This document shows positions 10,886-17,660 of a stretch of DNA of 64,000 nt, piece by piece (the first letter of the stretch is position 1; each line of letters starts with the position of its first letter). Source of the DNA: Henriciella marina (GTDB lineage: Bacteria; Pseudomonadota; Alphaproteobacteria; Caulobacterales; Hyphomonadaceae). The notes under the pieces were generated by a model that had not been told where the DNA came from, ran no database searches, and saw only the letters and a program-made list of their open reading frames with translations. Location: contig NZ_JAPWGW010000001.1 in NCBI RefSeq assembly GCF_027213945.1, positions 248,001 to 312,000 of the forward strand, given 5' to 3'. The translations under genes were made by a program, and so were the position numbers.

Positions 10886-12610
10886 ATGGCCAACACGACG
10901 ACCGAATCTAGATACTTCGAACTTCTGGGGCGCGCTTACGAGATCCCGCTTGAAAGCACCGGATTCGAAGACTTCCTGGACGCCGCCCATGATTATTTCT
11001 GCGCTGATCCTGAAACCGGCAAGGTTGCAGAAGATGTGGCGCGGTTTTCTCATGACGGCCTGGAAGACCATACGAGCCGGCTGGAACGCATTTTCGATGT
11101 TGCAATGAAAGCAGAGGCGCATGAAGCCGAAACAGATGCGCGCTATCACAGCGTGCTGCGGGTCGCGCCCGGGACGATGCAGGTCCATGGTAATGAGGCC
11201 GCCATTGCCCTTCTTGGATGCGACCTGCCACGTCGACTAAGCGAACTTCCATTCGACCATGAGGCGCTCAACCAGATCCGGGAGGCGTTGTCTGAACCGG
11301 ACCGCGAAGACTTGATCCTCCTTGCGCGTGTGCGGGAAGATGACCCTCGCCCGTGCCTTGCCCTCGTCCAACCGGGGCATGGTGATGACACCGAGGCACG
11401 AATATCGCTCTCCTTCATTCACTGGTCTGAAGGACTGATCGAGCGGCTTGGCAATGCGCTGGGGCTGACGGAGTCCGAAACCGAGGTCCTGCAAGGTCAT
11501 CTGGATAACAAGACGCCGCGAGAGATTGCCGAAGAACGCGGCCGCTCTCCGGAAACGATCAAGGTTCAGGCAAAGACGATCCTTCGGAAGACGGGCTGCG
11601 CGCGCATGACCGACGTCGTGCGTCTGGCAGCCAGCATCTCATACCTCCTGCGCAAGATGCCGGATGCGCGCCGCGCCGATCTTGACGACTGGGCCACGCC
11701 CGTCAGCTCGCTGACGCAGACAGTGCGAGACGGGCGAAGTATCGCCTATTACCGCCACGGCCCCAGCTCGGCGAAGAGGACGGTCCTGTTTTCCCATGCC
11801 TTGATACAGGGACCCTTCTTTGCCCCGGCATTCCTCAGCAAGCTTGCGGACGCGGGCGTTCGCCTCCTCGCCCCTTCGAGACCGGGCTACGGTTATTCCG
11901 ACCCGCCCCGTTCAGCCGATACGTTCGAGGCCGACTCGGTCGCTGACGCGCTGGCGGTTCTGGATGCGGAAGGCGTAGATGGTGTGCACGTGGTCGGCCA
12001 CCAGCTGGGTACAAGTCACGCCTATCGGATCGCGAATGCGCTTGGCCCGCGAGCAAGGTCGCTCATCTTCATCAATGGCGGAATTCCGCTGGATGAAAAG
12101 CACTATGCCAGCATGGATCGCCGGGTGAGGTTCGCCGCCATGGCGACGCGGCATGCGCCAGCCATACTGAAGATGGCGAACGCGCTCGGCATTCGAAGTT
12201 TCAGGAAGAAAGGGGTGCGCGCTTTCCTGACTGACAGGTACGCGCGTTCAGATATCGACATGCGTGCCCTGCTGATGCCTGGCGTGATGGAATTACACGC
12301 ACACGGCACATTTCACGCCTGCGAGCAGGAGGGGATACCGTTCTTTCTTGATGAAAAATCAAAGCATGCAGACTGGTCCGCGGATGCCTTGAGCGCGAGT
12401 TGCCGCCAGTACTGGCTGCAGCCCGAAGACTGCTCGATTGTGGACCCCGATGCGGTCCGCGAATTCGTCGGGAAGTTGCGCGGCGCCCGGTTCGAAACCG
12501 AGCCGGGCGCCGGCGCCATTATGCTGTATCAAAGGCCTGAACGGGTCGCTAAATTCATACTGGATGCGATCAGCGACACGCCCGATGCGGGCCGGGCAGT
12601 CAGCCCCTAG
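10886..12610 (+). CDS. LuxR-type HTH regulator fused to a nucleophile-less alpha/beta hydrolase
   Basis: About 574 residues from MANTTTESRYF; a TTG at 10826 would extend the N-terminus. An N-terminal region of ~190 residues looks like a sensor. It is followed by a LuxR/FixJ HTH (LTESETEVLQGHLDNKTPRE, then SPETIKVQAKTILRKTG). The C-terminal ~300 residues form an alpha/beta hydrolase. At the nucleophile elbow the sequence is VVGHQLGTSH where the fold normally has GxSxG, so the serine is replaced by Gln. The C-terminal half may therefore act as a ligand-binding receptor rather than an enzyme; this is inference. It converges on the lipoprotein gene with shared CTAG at 12607-12610. Confidence 0.85.
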   Translation: MANTTTESRYFELLGRAYEIPLESTGFEDFLDAAHDYFCADPETGKVAEDVARFSHDGLEDHTSRLERIFDVAMKAEAHEAETDARYHSVLRVAPGTMQVHGNEAAIALLGCDLPRRLSELPFDHEALNQIREALSEPDREDLILLARVREDDPRPCLALVQPGHGDDTEARISLSFIHWSEGLIERLGNALGLTESETEVLQGHLDNKTPREIAEERGRSPETIKVQAKTILRKTGCARMTDVVRLAASISYLLRKMPDARRADLDDWATPVSSLTQTVRDGRSIAYYRHGPSSAKRTVLFSHALIQGPFFAPAFLSKLADAGVRLLAPSRPGYGYSDPPRSADTFEADSVADALAVLDAEGVDGVHVVGHQLGTSHAYRIANALGPRARSLIFINGGIPLDEKHYASMDRRVRFAAMATRHAPAILKMANALGIRSFRKKGVRAFLTDRYARSDIDMRALLMPGVMELHAHGTFHACEQEGIPFFLDEKSKHADWSADALSASCRQYWLQPEDCSIVDPDAVREFVGKLRGARFETEPGAGAIMLYQRPERVAKFILDAISDTPDAGRAVSP

Positions 12611-13044
12611 CAGCCCTTGCCAGCATATATCCCCATTAGCGCTGTGCGGCGCAGTTCTGCCGTGCGTGCATTTTCGGCCTGACGCTCGGCCTCTGCCTGC
12701 GCATTTTGCTGCGCAAGCCCCCCTGCAGCATTCGCTGCAAAGCCCAGTCCCGGCACACGGCCGAGGGCGCCGCTGTAAAGCGCGGCATTCGTTGCAAGAC
12801 CGGCTGCTGTGCTCGCCGCTGCGCCGGATGTCTCGGCATTGCGGGCACTCTGGTCAGCCTGCGCCATATAGGTGTCCATGCTGGCGATCTCAGTGCTGAG
12901 CGCCTCGCAGGTCATGTCTGCGTCGCCGGGCTGGCTGGCGACGAGGCGCGGCGTAAGCTCCTGCGAGCCACCAAGTGAGGTGGTGGTGCTACAAGCTGTT
13001 GCGGCAAGTCCGGCAATTGAAACGAGAACAATGTGTCTAAGCAT
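12607..13044 (-). CDS. Small Ala-rich lipoprotein, unknown function
   Basis: A 145-residue protein with a lipoprotein signal (lipobox ATAC, Cys18). After a short polar stretch comes an Ala/Gly-rich region (SGAAASTAAGLATNAALYSG) that could form an amphipathic or glycine-zipper-like helix. A polar Gln/Glu/Ala-rich helix and a C-terminal GKGC follow. GGGGGAAG upstream of the ATG is a strong ribosome-binding site. No recognised enzymatic domain. Probably a surface- or outer-membrane-associated structural lipoprotein; function unknown. Confidence 0.75.
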   Translation of the reverse strand: MLRHIVLVSIAGLAATACSTTTSLGGSQELTPRLVASQPGDADMTCEALSTEIASMDTYMAQADQSARNAETSGAAASTAAGLATNAALYSGALGRVPGLGFAANAAGGLAQQNAQAEAERQAENARTAELRRTALMGIYAGKGC

Positions 13045-13163
13045 TTTGCTTCCCCCTGAAACTGAAGTGATTGCAATAGATCAGGGGGTATTCCGGCGCG
13101 CATCACCCTGCCGGGTTATATGGGTAAAATTCGTTCAACTTTTTGCCGCAGACTGGCCGCGGA

Positions 13164-13712
13164 TTATCGGGCGACTTCTTGCCAGGTTCCGGGAGCGAGA
13201 TCGTCCAAGGACCAGTCACCGATCCGGATGCGGATCAGGCGGAGAGTTGGATGGCCGATGGCGGCCGTCATGCGTCTGACCTGCCGGTTCTTTCCTTCGC
13301 GCAGGCCCACTTCCAGCCAGCAGTCTGGCACCGTCTTGCGATAACGGACAGGTGGGTCGCGCTCCCATAGGCCTTCAGGCGCTTCGACCTGCTTCACTTT
13401 TGCCGGCCGGGTACGGCCGTCTTTAAGATCAAGACCCTTGCGAAAGGCCTCCAGCGCGTCCGGCTTGGGCAGGCCTTCGACTTGGGCGAGGTAGGTCTTT
13501 TCCGTTTTGTGGCGTGGGTCGGCAATTCGCGACTGCAGTCGCCCGTCATCGGTCAGCAGGAGCAGGCCTTCACTGTCCCGGTCAAGCCTGCCCGCCGGAT
13601 AAACGCCCGGCAGATCAATGAAGTCGGACAGGGTCTGGCGCGGGCTTCCCTCTGTTCCCTTATCGGTAAACTGGGAAAGGACGCCAAAGGGTTTATTGAA
13701 CGCTATGAGCAT
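13164..13712 (-). CDS. rRNA pseudouridine synthase, RsuA/RluE type
   Basis: A 182-residue enzyme isomerising a uridine in ribosomal RNA to pseudouridine. The start MLIAFNKPFGVLSQF at 13712 is typical of RluE-like proteins that lack the S4 domain; a longer start (13760) would fall in the T-tract of the upstream gene's terminator. The catalytic Asp lies in YPAGRLDRDSEGLLLLT. The motif EGKNRQVRRM and the C-terminal LRLIRIRIGDWSL are also family hallmarks. The combination of FNKPFGVLSQFT and lack of S4 favours the 23S rRNA U2457-type synthase, but the exact target is inferred. Confidence 0.92.
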   Translation of the reverse strand: MLIAFNKPFGVLSQFTDKGTEGSPRQTLSDFIDLPGVYPAGRLDRDSEGLLLLTDDGRLQSRIADPRHKTEKTYLAQVEGLPKPDALEAFRKGLDLKDGRTRPAKVKQVEAPEGLWERDPPVRYRKTVPDCWLEVGLREGKNRQVRRMTAAIGHPTLRLIRIRIGDWSLDDLAPGTWQEVAR

Positions 13713-13760
13713 GTTTTGGCTATCGCGCCGGACTGCGCGCGTTTCAATGGGACAAGGCAT

Positions 13761-13787
13761 GAAAAAGCCCGCCAGTGGAGCGGGCTT
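13761..13787 (-). terminator. Rho-independent terminator of the EF-hand gene
   Basis: On the minus strand the 8-bp stem AAGCCCGC/GCGGGCTT with a seven-base loop is followed by TTTTTC. It lies about 24 bases after the stop of the EF-hand gene and just before the pseudouridine synthase gene, separating the two transcripts. Confidence 0.85.
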
Positions 13788-13810
13788 CCTCGTCGTTATC
13801 GGCATCCAGC

Positions 13811-14491
13811 CTATGATGCGTTGTAGGTCTTCAGATATTCGCTGAGTTCGATGTCGCCATCGCCATCAGCGTCATACTTGCTGAATAGGTCGTCGCCGAC
13901 ATTCGAGCGGTTCTGCCAGTTGCTCCACTCTGATTGCGATATCATGCCATCGCCATTGCCATCGATGCTGAGGAAAAGTTGAACGGCCATGGATGAGCTT
14001 AGTTCATTGCTCGGCACCGTAGTGGTGCTGGTGCGAACGAAGTCTTCGGTCTCGGCTTCGGTGGTTTCGACGGTCTGCGTCGTGGTCGTCATGTCTGGCT
14101 CGACCATGGCCGACGTGCCGGTATCCGTCGTCACTTCGGTTTCCATCTTGTCAGTGTCTGTCGAAGTGTCCATCGTTGTCGTGGTGGTCGTCGACGTTGT
14201 TGCTGGCGGGGTTGTCTCCGCGACAGGATCATTCACGACCGTGTCAGTGTCCGTCATGACGCTGTCCGGCGTAGTGTCGGTGTTCTGATAGGTCGTTGTC
14301 GTGCTTGTCGTTGTTTCTGGCTCTGACTTCGGCGGCGTCGGCGCGTCGGAGGTTTCGACTTCCGTTTCAATCTCAACTTCCGCTTCTGCGGTCATGTCCT
14401 CGGAAGAGGAGTCTTCCATGTGGTGGTCGGCGAAGGCCGGGCCAGCTGCGAGAATCGTGGTGGTCGCAAGAGCGGTAATGATCTTCTTCAT
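13811..14491 (-). CDS. Exported Thr-rich protein with C-terminal EF-hand pair
   Basis: A 226-residue protein with a Sec signal peptide (MKKIITALATTTILAAGPAFA). About 130 residues of low-complexity sequence follow, dominated by Thr, Glu, Asp and Ser, with runs such as TTSTTTTTTMDT. The C-terminal ~60 residues hold two EF-hand loops, DGNGDGMISQSEW and DADGDGDIELSEY, both with Asp/Asn at positions 1, 3 and 5 and Glu at position 12, so both should bind calcium. It is likely secreted or periplasmic. AAGGAGAG gives a near-ideal ribosome-binding site, and a terminator follows. The acidic tract may itself bind cations or act as a linker. Function unknown. Confidence 0.88.
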   Translation of the reverse strand: MKKIITALATTTILAAGPAFADHHMEDSSSEDMTAEAEVEIETEVETSDAPTPPKSEPETTTSTTTTYQNTDTTPDSVMTDTDTVVNDPVAETTPPATTSTTTTTTMDTSTDTDKMETEVTTDTGTSAMVEPDMTTTTQTVETTEAETEDFVRTSTTTVPSNELSSSMAVQLFLSIDGNGDGMISQSEWSNWQNRSNVGDDLFSKYDADGDGDIELSEYLKTYNAS

Positions 14492-14675
14492 TTTTCTCTC
14501 CTTGAGTTGCTACAGTCTGGCCAATTAACGGAGCTGCCACCTTTCCCGTTCCCTGATGACCTTTAGAAAACCAAGCTGGGGGATTGTTTTCGGCGCGAAG
14601 GCCTTGACCAGCTTGCGAAGTTCGACGGAGATGCCTTGATGCGCGCGTCAGACGCGCCAGCAAAGGGGAAACGCC

Positions 14676-15068
14676 ATGACATCAATTGAAGCCGCTATCC
14701 TGTACGTAGGACTTTTCATCATCCTGTTCATCCTGCTCAAGGTGAATGTCGGCAGAGTGCGTTCAGCCGAGAAGATCATCTTCGGGGACGGCGCGAATGA
14801 GCGCCTGCAGCGGGCTCAACGGGTTCAGGGCAATGCGGTTGAGGATGTACCGGTAACGCTAATCGGCATTCTGGGACTGGGCGTGCTGTCGGCCCCCGTT
14901 CTGCTGATCCATGGCCTTGGCGCGCTGTTCCTCATCGGACGCATCCTTCACGCCGTCGGACTAAGCGGCTCCAGCGGCGGCAGCCCGGGCCGGATGTTCG
15001 GCACACTGCTGACCGCCATCGTCATGCTGGCGACAGGACTTGGCTGTCTCTGGTTCGCCCTGTTCTAG
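14676..15068 (+). CDS. MAPEG-family membrane protein
   Basis: A 130-residue integral membrane protein with four predicted helices. ERLQRAQRVQGNAVEDVPV between helices 1 and 2 is the MAPEG signature (Arg/Asn/Glu residues that contact glutathione in the eukaryotic enzymes), and GRILHAVG is the second conserved block. Bacterial members are often annotated as glutathione-S-transferase-like, but catalytic activity cannot be assumed. AAGGGGA precedes the ATG. Monocistronic; convergent with the ArsC/Spx gene. Confidence 0.88.
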   Translation: MTSIEAAILYVGLFIILFILLKVNVGRVRSAEKIIFGDGANERLQRAQRVQGNAVEDVPVTLIGILGLGVLSAPVLLIHGLGALFLIGRILHAVGLSGSSGGSPGRMFGTLLTAIVMLATGLGCLWFALF

Positions 15069-15085
15069 GGAACTGGCCAGACAGC

Positions 15086-15430
15086 CTAGAAGACAGCCTG
15101 TACATCGCTCGTCCAGCCGACATAGACATCGGCGCCCGTTTCGATGACCGGACGCTTGATAAGTGTCGGGTTCTGGACGAGCAGCGTCTCTGCCTTGCCT
15201 TGTTCGACCTCTGATTTCTCTTCGGTGGAGAGGCAGCGCCACGTTGTGGAGCGCTTGTTAACGAGCTTGTCGGGGCCGACAGCCTCCAGCCAGAGCGGGA
15301 CTTTTTCCTGCAGATCGGCATCGGCGCGAATGTCGACGAGCGTGACGTCATGGCCGTCAGCATCAAGGGCCGACATGGCTTTCTTGCAGGTGTCACAATT
15401 TTTCAGGCCATAAAGCGTCAGGGCTGCCAT
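15086..15430 (-). CDS. ArsC/Spx-type reductase (YffB-like)
   Basis: A 114-residue thioredoxin-fold protein from MAALTLYGLKNCDTCKKA; the longer frame upstream lacks family similarity. It carries a CxxC (Cys-Asp-Thr-Cys) near the N-terminus, LVNKRSTTWR in the middle and the Arg-containing PTLIKRPVIE segment typical of the ArsC/YffB family. Such proteins are glutathione-dependent thiol reductases of uncertain substrate. True arsenate reduction is not supported, since no ars genes are nearby. Confidence 0.9.
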   Translation of the reverse strand: MAALTLYGLKNCDTCKKAMSALDADGHDVTLVDIRADADLQEKVPLWLEAVGPDKLVNKRSTTWRCLSTEEKSEVEQGKAETLLVQNPTLIKRPVIETGADVYVGWTSDVQAVF

Positions 15431-15599
15431 CAATCTGTCCTTCCGGTTGAGGTGAGCGCGTCTGAGATGGAGATGGGGGACTTCGGCGGCAAAGTCCAAG
15501 CTTGCGTGCGGGAACTAAAACCTTAATAATGTGTTAGGATTTTGAATGAAGCCCGTGGCGGGTGGCCGTGGGCGTTCCAGATCCAAGAGGGCTAAGCTG

Positions 15600-15809
15600 A
15601 TGGGTAAATTTCTTTCCGGCCTGATCGTTCTGATCGCCGCAATCTTTCTGATCATCCTCCTATACTTCCGCATTGCAGAAGGATCCTTTGAAGGTGCTGG
15701 CGAGCGTATGGACGAGTTCCTGGGCGCGGCCGCTGAAGAGACCGGAGAAGCCACGCGCAACATCGTCAATGAAGCTGACGAAGCGCTTGAAGGCGACGAC
15801 GAGTACTAG
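15600..15809 (+). CDS. Small single-pass membrane protein
   Basis: A 69-residue protein starting at MGKFLSGLIVLIAAIFLIIL, with one N-terminal transmembrane segment and an acidic cytoplasmic or periplasmic tail ending GDDEY. AGAGG about eight bases before the ATG supports this start over one 18 codons upstream. No domain recognised. Its TAG overlaps the stop of the convergent HTH gene in a CTAG tetramer (15806-15809). Confidence 0.65.
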   Translation: MGKFLSGLIVLIAAIFLIILLYFRIAEGSFEGAGERMDEFLGAAAEETGEATRNIVNEADEALEGDDEY

Positions 15810-16018
15810 TCGCGCAGACTGAATAGATCCTCGACCCGACAGTCCAGCACGCGCGCAAGCCTTAGTGCCAGGACAGTTGTCGGGACGAAGACCCCGTTTT
15901 CAATCGTATTGATGGTCTTGCGGCTGACTGAAACCTTGGCCGCAAGATCTGCTTGCGTGAGACCTGCTGCCTGGCGGTAGTGCTTGAGCGCTGTCTGCAA
16001 GTCAGGGTGGTCAGGCAT
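15806..16018 (-). CDS. XRE/Cro-type transcriptional regulator
   Basis: A 70-residue single-domain helix-turn-helix protein from MPDHPDLQTAL. RQAAGLTQADLAAKVSVSRK and TINTIENG are the classic HTH_3 core, and VFVPTTVLALRLARVLDCRV is typical of the small YgzD/YozG-like repressors found next to small membrane proteins. Its start overlaps the end of the four-helix membrane gene by 8 nt, so the two are translationally coupled. The two palindromes upstream of the pair are probable operators for autoregulation (inference). Confidence 0.92.
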   Translation of the reverse strand: MPDHPDLQTALKHYRQAAGLTQADLAAKVSVSRKTINTIENGVFVPTTVLALRLARVLDCRVEDLFSLRD

Positions 16019-16448
16019 CGCGGCCTTCCAGCCTGGCAAAGGCAAGCATTGGACCGACGACACCGGCCACAAGAATAAGCTGTGCAGCGACATTCCCTTC
16101 GATCCTGAAGAAATGCGACGCGGTGAAAACAAGACCTGCAGTCAGCAGCATCACCCAAAAGCCTGTCTGGAAGGCGCGCATCCGGTTTTGCTGGACAAGT
16201 TCATCATCAAGCGCTGCGCGCGTCTTAGGCGGCGCACGTTTCACGCCGCGCTGACGCATCAGGATGAACAGCATTACCGCCCAGACGACAAAAGCAAAAA
16301 GGCTAGCGAAACTGGTCAATCGTCTGTCGACCCCGGCGAGATCACTGAACATCTCAAGGCCTGCCAGCTGCCAGATGGCAAAGGCAATCGCCATGAAAAT
16401 GAGCAGGCGGCGGCGCTTGCGGGACAGTTTCTCGACTTCGTCAGACAT
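16011..16448 (-). CDS. Four-helix membrane protein of an XRE-coupled module
   Basis: A 145-residue protein with a basic N-terminus (MSDEVEKLSRKRRR) and four hydrophobic segments arranged as two pairs separated by a basic cytoplasmic loop (RQRGVKRAPPKTRAALDD). No enzymatic motif. The arrangement, a small multi-pass membrane protein followed and overlapped by a one-domain XRE regulator, is common in bacteria and archaea, but the function of the pairs is mostly unknown. It is preceded by two similar inverted repeats (16461-16512). Confidence 0.8.
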   Translation of the reverse strand: MSDEVEKLSRKRRRLLIFMAIAFAIWQLAGLEMFSDLAGVDRRLTSFASLFAFVVWAVMLFILMRQRGVKRAPPKTRAALDDELVQQNRMRAFQTGFWVMLLTAGLVFTASHFFRIEGNVAAQLILVAGVVGPMLAFARLEGRDA

Positions 16449-16460
16449 TCCAGCTCTCCA

Positions 16461-16512
16461 TGTAACGCCAAGGTTACACGCTAGCCAGAATAATGCGTAA
16501 CGTCAACGTTAC
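16461..16512. promoter_or_regulatory. Two matching palindromic operator candidates
   Basis: TGTAACGCCAAGGTTACA (16461-16478) and GTAACGTCAACGTTAC (16497-16512) share the pattern GTAAC-N6-GTTAC, with centres 35 bases apart. They lie immediately upstream of the membrane/XRE operon (16448) and between it and the DUF2164 gene on the same strand. They are the obvious candidate binding sites for the XRE protein. Confidence 0.75.
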
Positions 16513-16524
16513 ACATTTGGCCCG

Positions 16525-16761
16525 TCAATTTTCTTCGGCACGCACCTCTCCGTCGAGGTCATCAAGCTTGCCCTCAAGGTGAGCGCGCACGTCTGCAACC
16601 GCCTGATTATAGACGGTCGGGCCGAGCGTACGCAGCATGAGTTCGAGGATCTCGCCTGCCCGAAAATCGCTCAGGGTCTCGTCGAAGCTTGAGGAGAAGA
16701 GCGACTGAAGATGAGCAACGAGGGCATCGCGGCGTTCGTCAGAAAGCTCTATCTTCTTCAT
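16525..16761 (-). CDS. DUF2164-family protein
   Basis: A 78-residue cytosolic protein. The N-terminal MKKIELSDERRDALVAHLQS and the central LSDFRAGEILELML followed by LGPTVYNQAV are diagnostic of DUF2164 by eye. The family is widespread in Proteobacteria and uncharacterised. Its start overlaps the stop of the upstream glycosidase gene by four bases, implying co-translation. Confidence 0.88.
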   Translation of the reverse strand: MKKIELSDERRDALVAHLQSLFSSSFDETLSDFRAGEILELMLRTLGPTVYNQAVADVRAHLEGKLDDLDGEVRAEEN

Positions 16762-17531
16762 CTTTCCACAACACCGACGATCGGTCCCATATCCGCGCCC
16801 TGCTCATCACGGCTCATCGCCGGCGCATAGATGCGCGAAACCTGCCCATCGAGAAACAGCGCGTCCGGTACTTCGAGGCGGTCCCGGAAGAGGCTCGCGA
16901 AATCGTGGAAAGTGACGAGCGTGTCCGAAATGGCGAAGTGGACCGTGCGCCCGTCCGCACTGACGCCGACACCGTTGCGGCGCTTGCGGGAGGTGCCGTC
17001 GGGATTCAGCGCCGGATGGATATCCCCATCAATGACCAGCATTGGCCCGGACTGGGTCGCGTATTCGGGATCCCGGCCCTCGTCGAGATAGGTTTCTGAG
17101 ACGGAGATACCGGCGCGCCCATTTTCCAGCCAGAAGACGCCGTTCGGCTTCATGTGAAAATTGCCCGGACCTTCATTCGTGTTCACGCTGGCGCGGTCTC
17201 CGTCCTCTGCGCGCAGGTAACCAACAGGCTGGCGCCCCTCGTGATACATCCCGCCATTCATCGCGAAGACGAGGGATTCGCCGCGCGCTTCCAGAGTGTC
17301 GGCTAGCGCGTTGAATTGAAGGTATTGGCCATCGTCGCCATCGGCATAGAAGAGACGGATATCATCGCGATCGGCGCGAAAAGTGCAGACCGTATAGGGC
17401 AGAGAGCGGAAAGTAATGGATCGGCAGTAGTCGCCGCTCTCTTCCGGCAGGGCGACGTCGCAGGCCGGGAGGGTCACCGCCGCAGCAAGCAGGGCGATTG
17501 ACAAGGCCGTCGCTTTTGCTGGTCTGCGCAA
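16758..17531 (-). CDS. Phosphodiester glycosidase-family lipoprotein (DUF2233/NAGPA)
   Basis: About 257 residues if translation begins at TTG 17531 (LRRPAKATALSIALLAAAV); no in-frame ATG fits, and AGAAGG sits ten bases upstream. Lipobox LPAC predicts envelope anchoring. The mature domain shows the phosphodiester glycosidase signature: FAMNGGMYH, KPNGVFWLENG, TQSGPMLV, RRNGVGVSADGRTVHFAISD and the terminal LFLDGQVSRIY. Homologues uncover GlcNAc-phosphodiesters or process exopolysaccharides. A role in cell-envelope polysaccharide metabolism is likely but unproven. Followed with a 4-nt overlap by the DUF2164 gene. Confidence 0.85.
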   Translation of the reverse strand: MRRPAKATALSIALLAAAVTLPACDVALPEESGDYCRSITFRSLPYTVCTFRADRDDIRLFYADGDDGQYLQFNALADTLEARGESLVFAMNGGMYHEGRQPVGYLRAEDGDRASVNTNEGPGNFHMKPNGVFWLENGRAGISVSETYLDEGRDPEYATQSGPMLVIDGDIHPALNPDGTSRKRRNGVGVSADGRTVHFAISDTLVTFHDFASLFRDRLEVPDALFLDGQVSRIYAPAMSRDEQGADMGPIVGVVER

Positions 17532-17660
17532 TTTGAGGGGCCCTTCTACCGGTTTGGGGACGGCATGCGCCGCGAATTCACAACAGGGTATGGAGCATCG
17601 CCAACCAGCGAAAGTCTCCAATATCAGGTTGGCCGCCAAGCCATGGCCGAATTATGGCCA

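Noticed and set aside
13989-14288. Val/Ser-rich open frame antisense to the EF-hand gene
   Set aside because: It is simply the reverse reading of the Thr/Asp-rich repeat codons.
15523-15537. TTAA-N7-TTAG between the ArsC/Spx gene and the small membrane protein gene, as a CtrA box
   Set aside because: The second half-site is TTAG rather than TTAA and no cell-cycle gene is adjacent.
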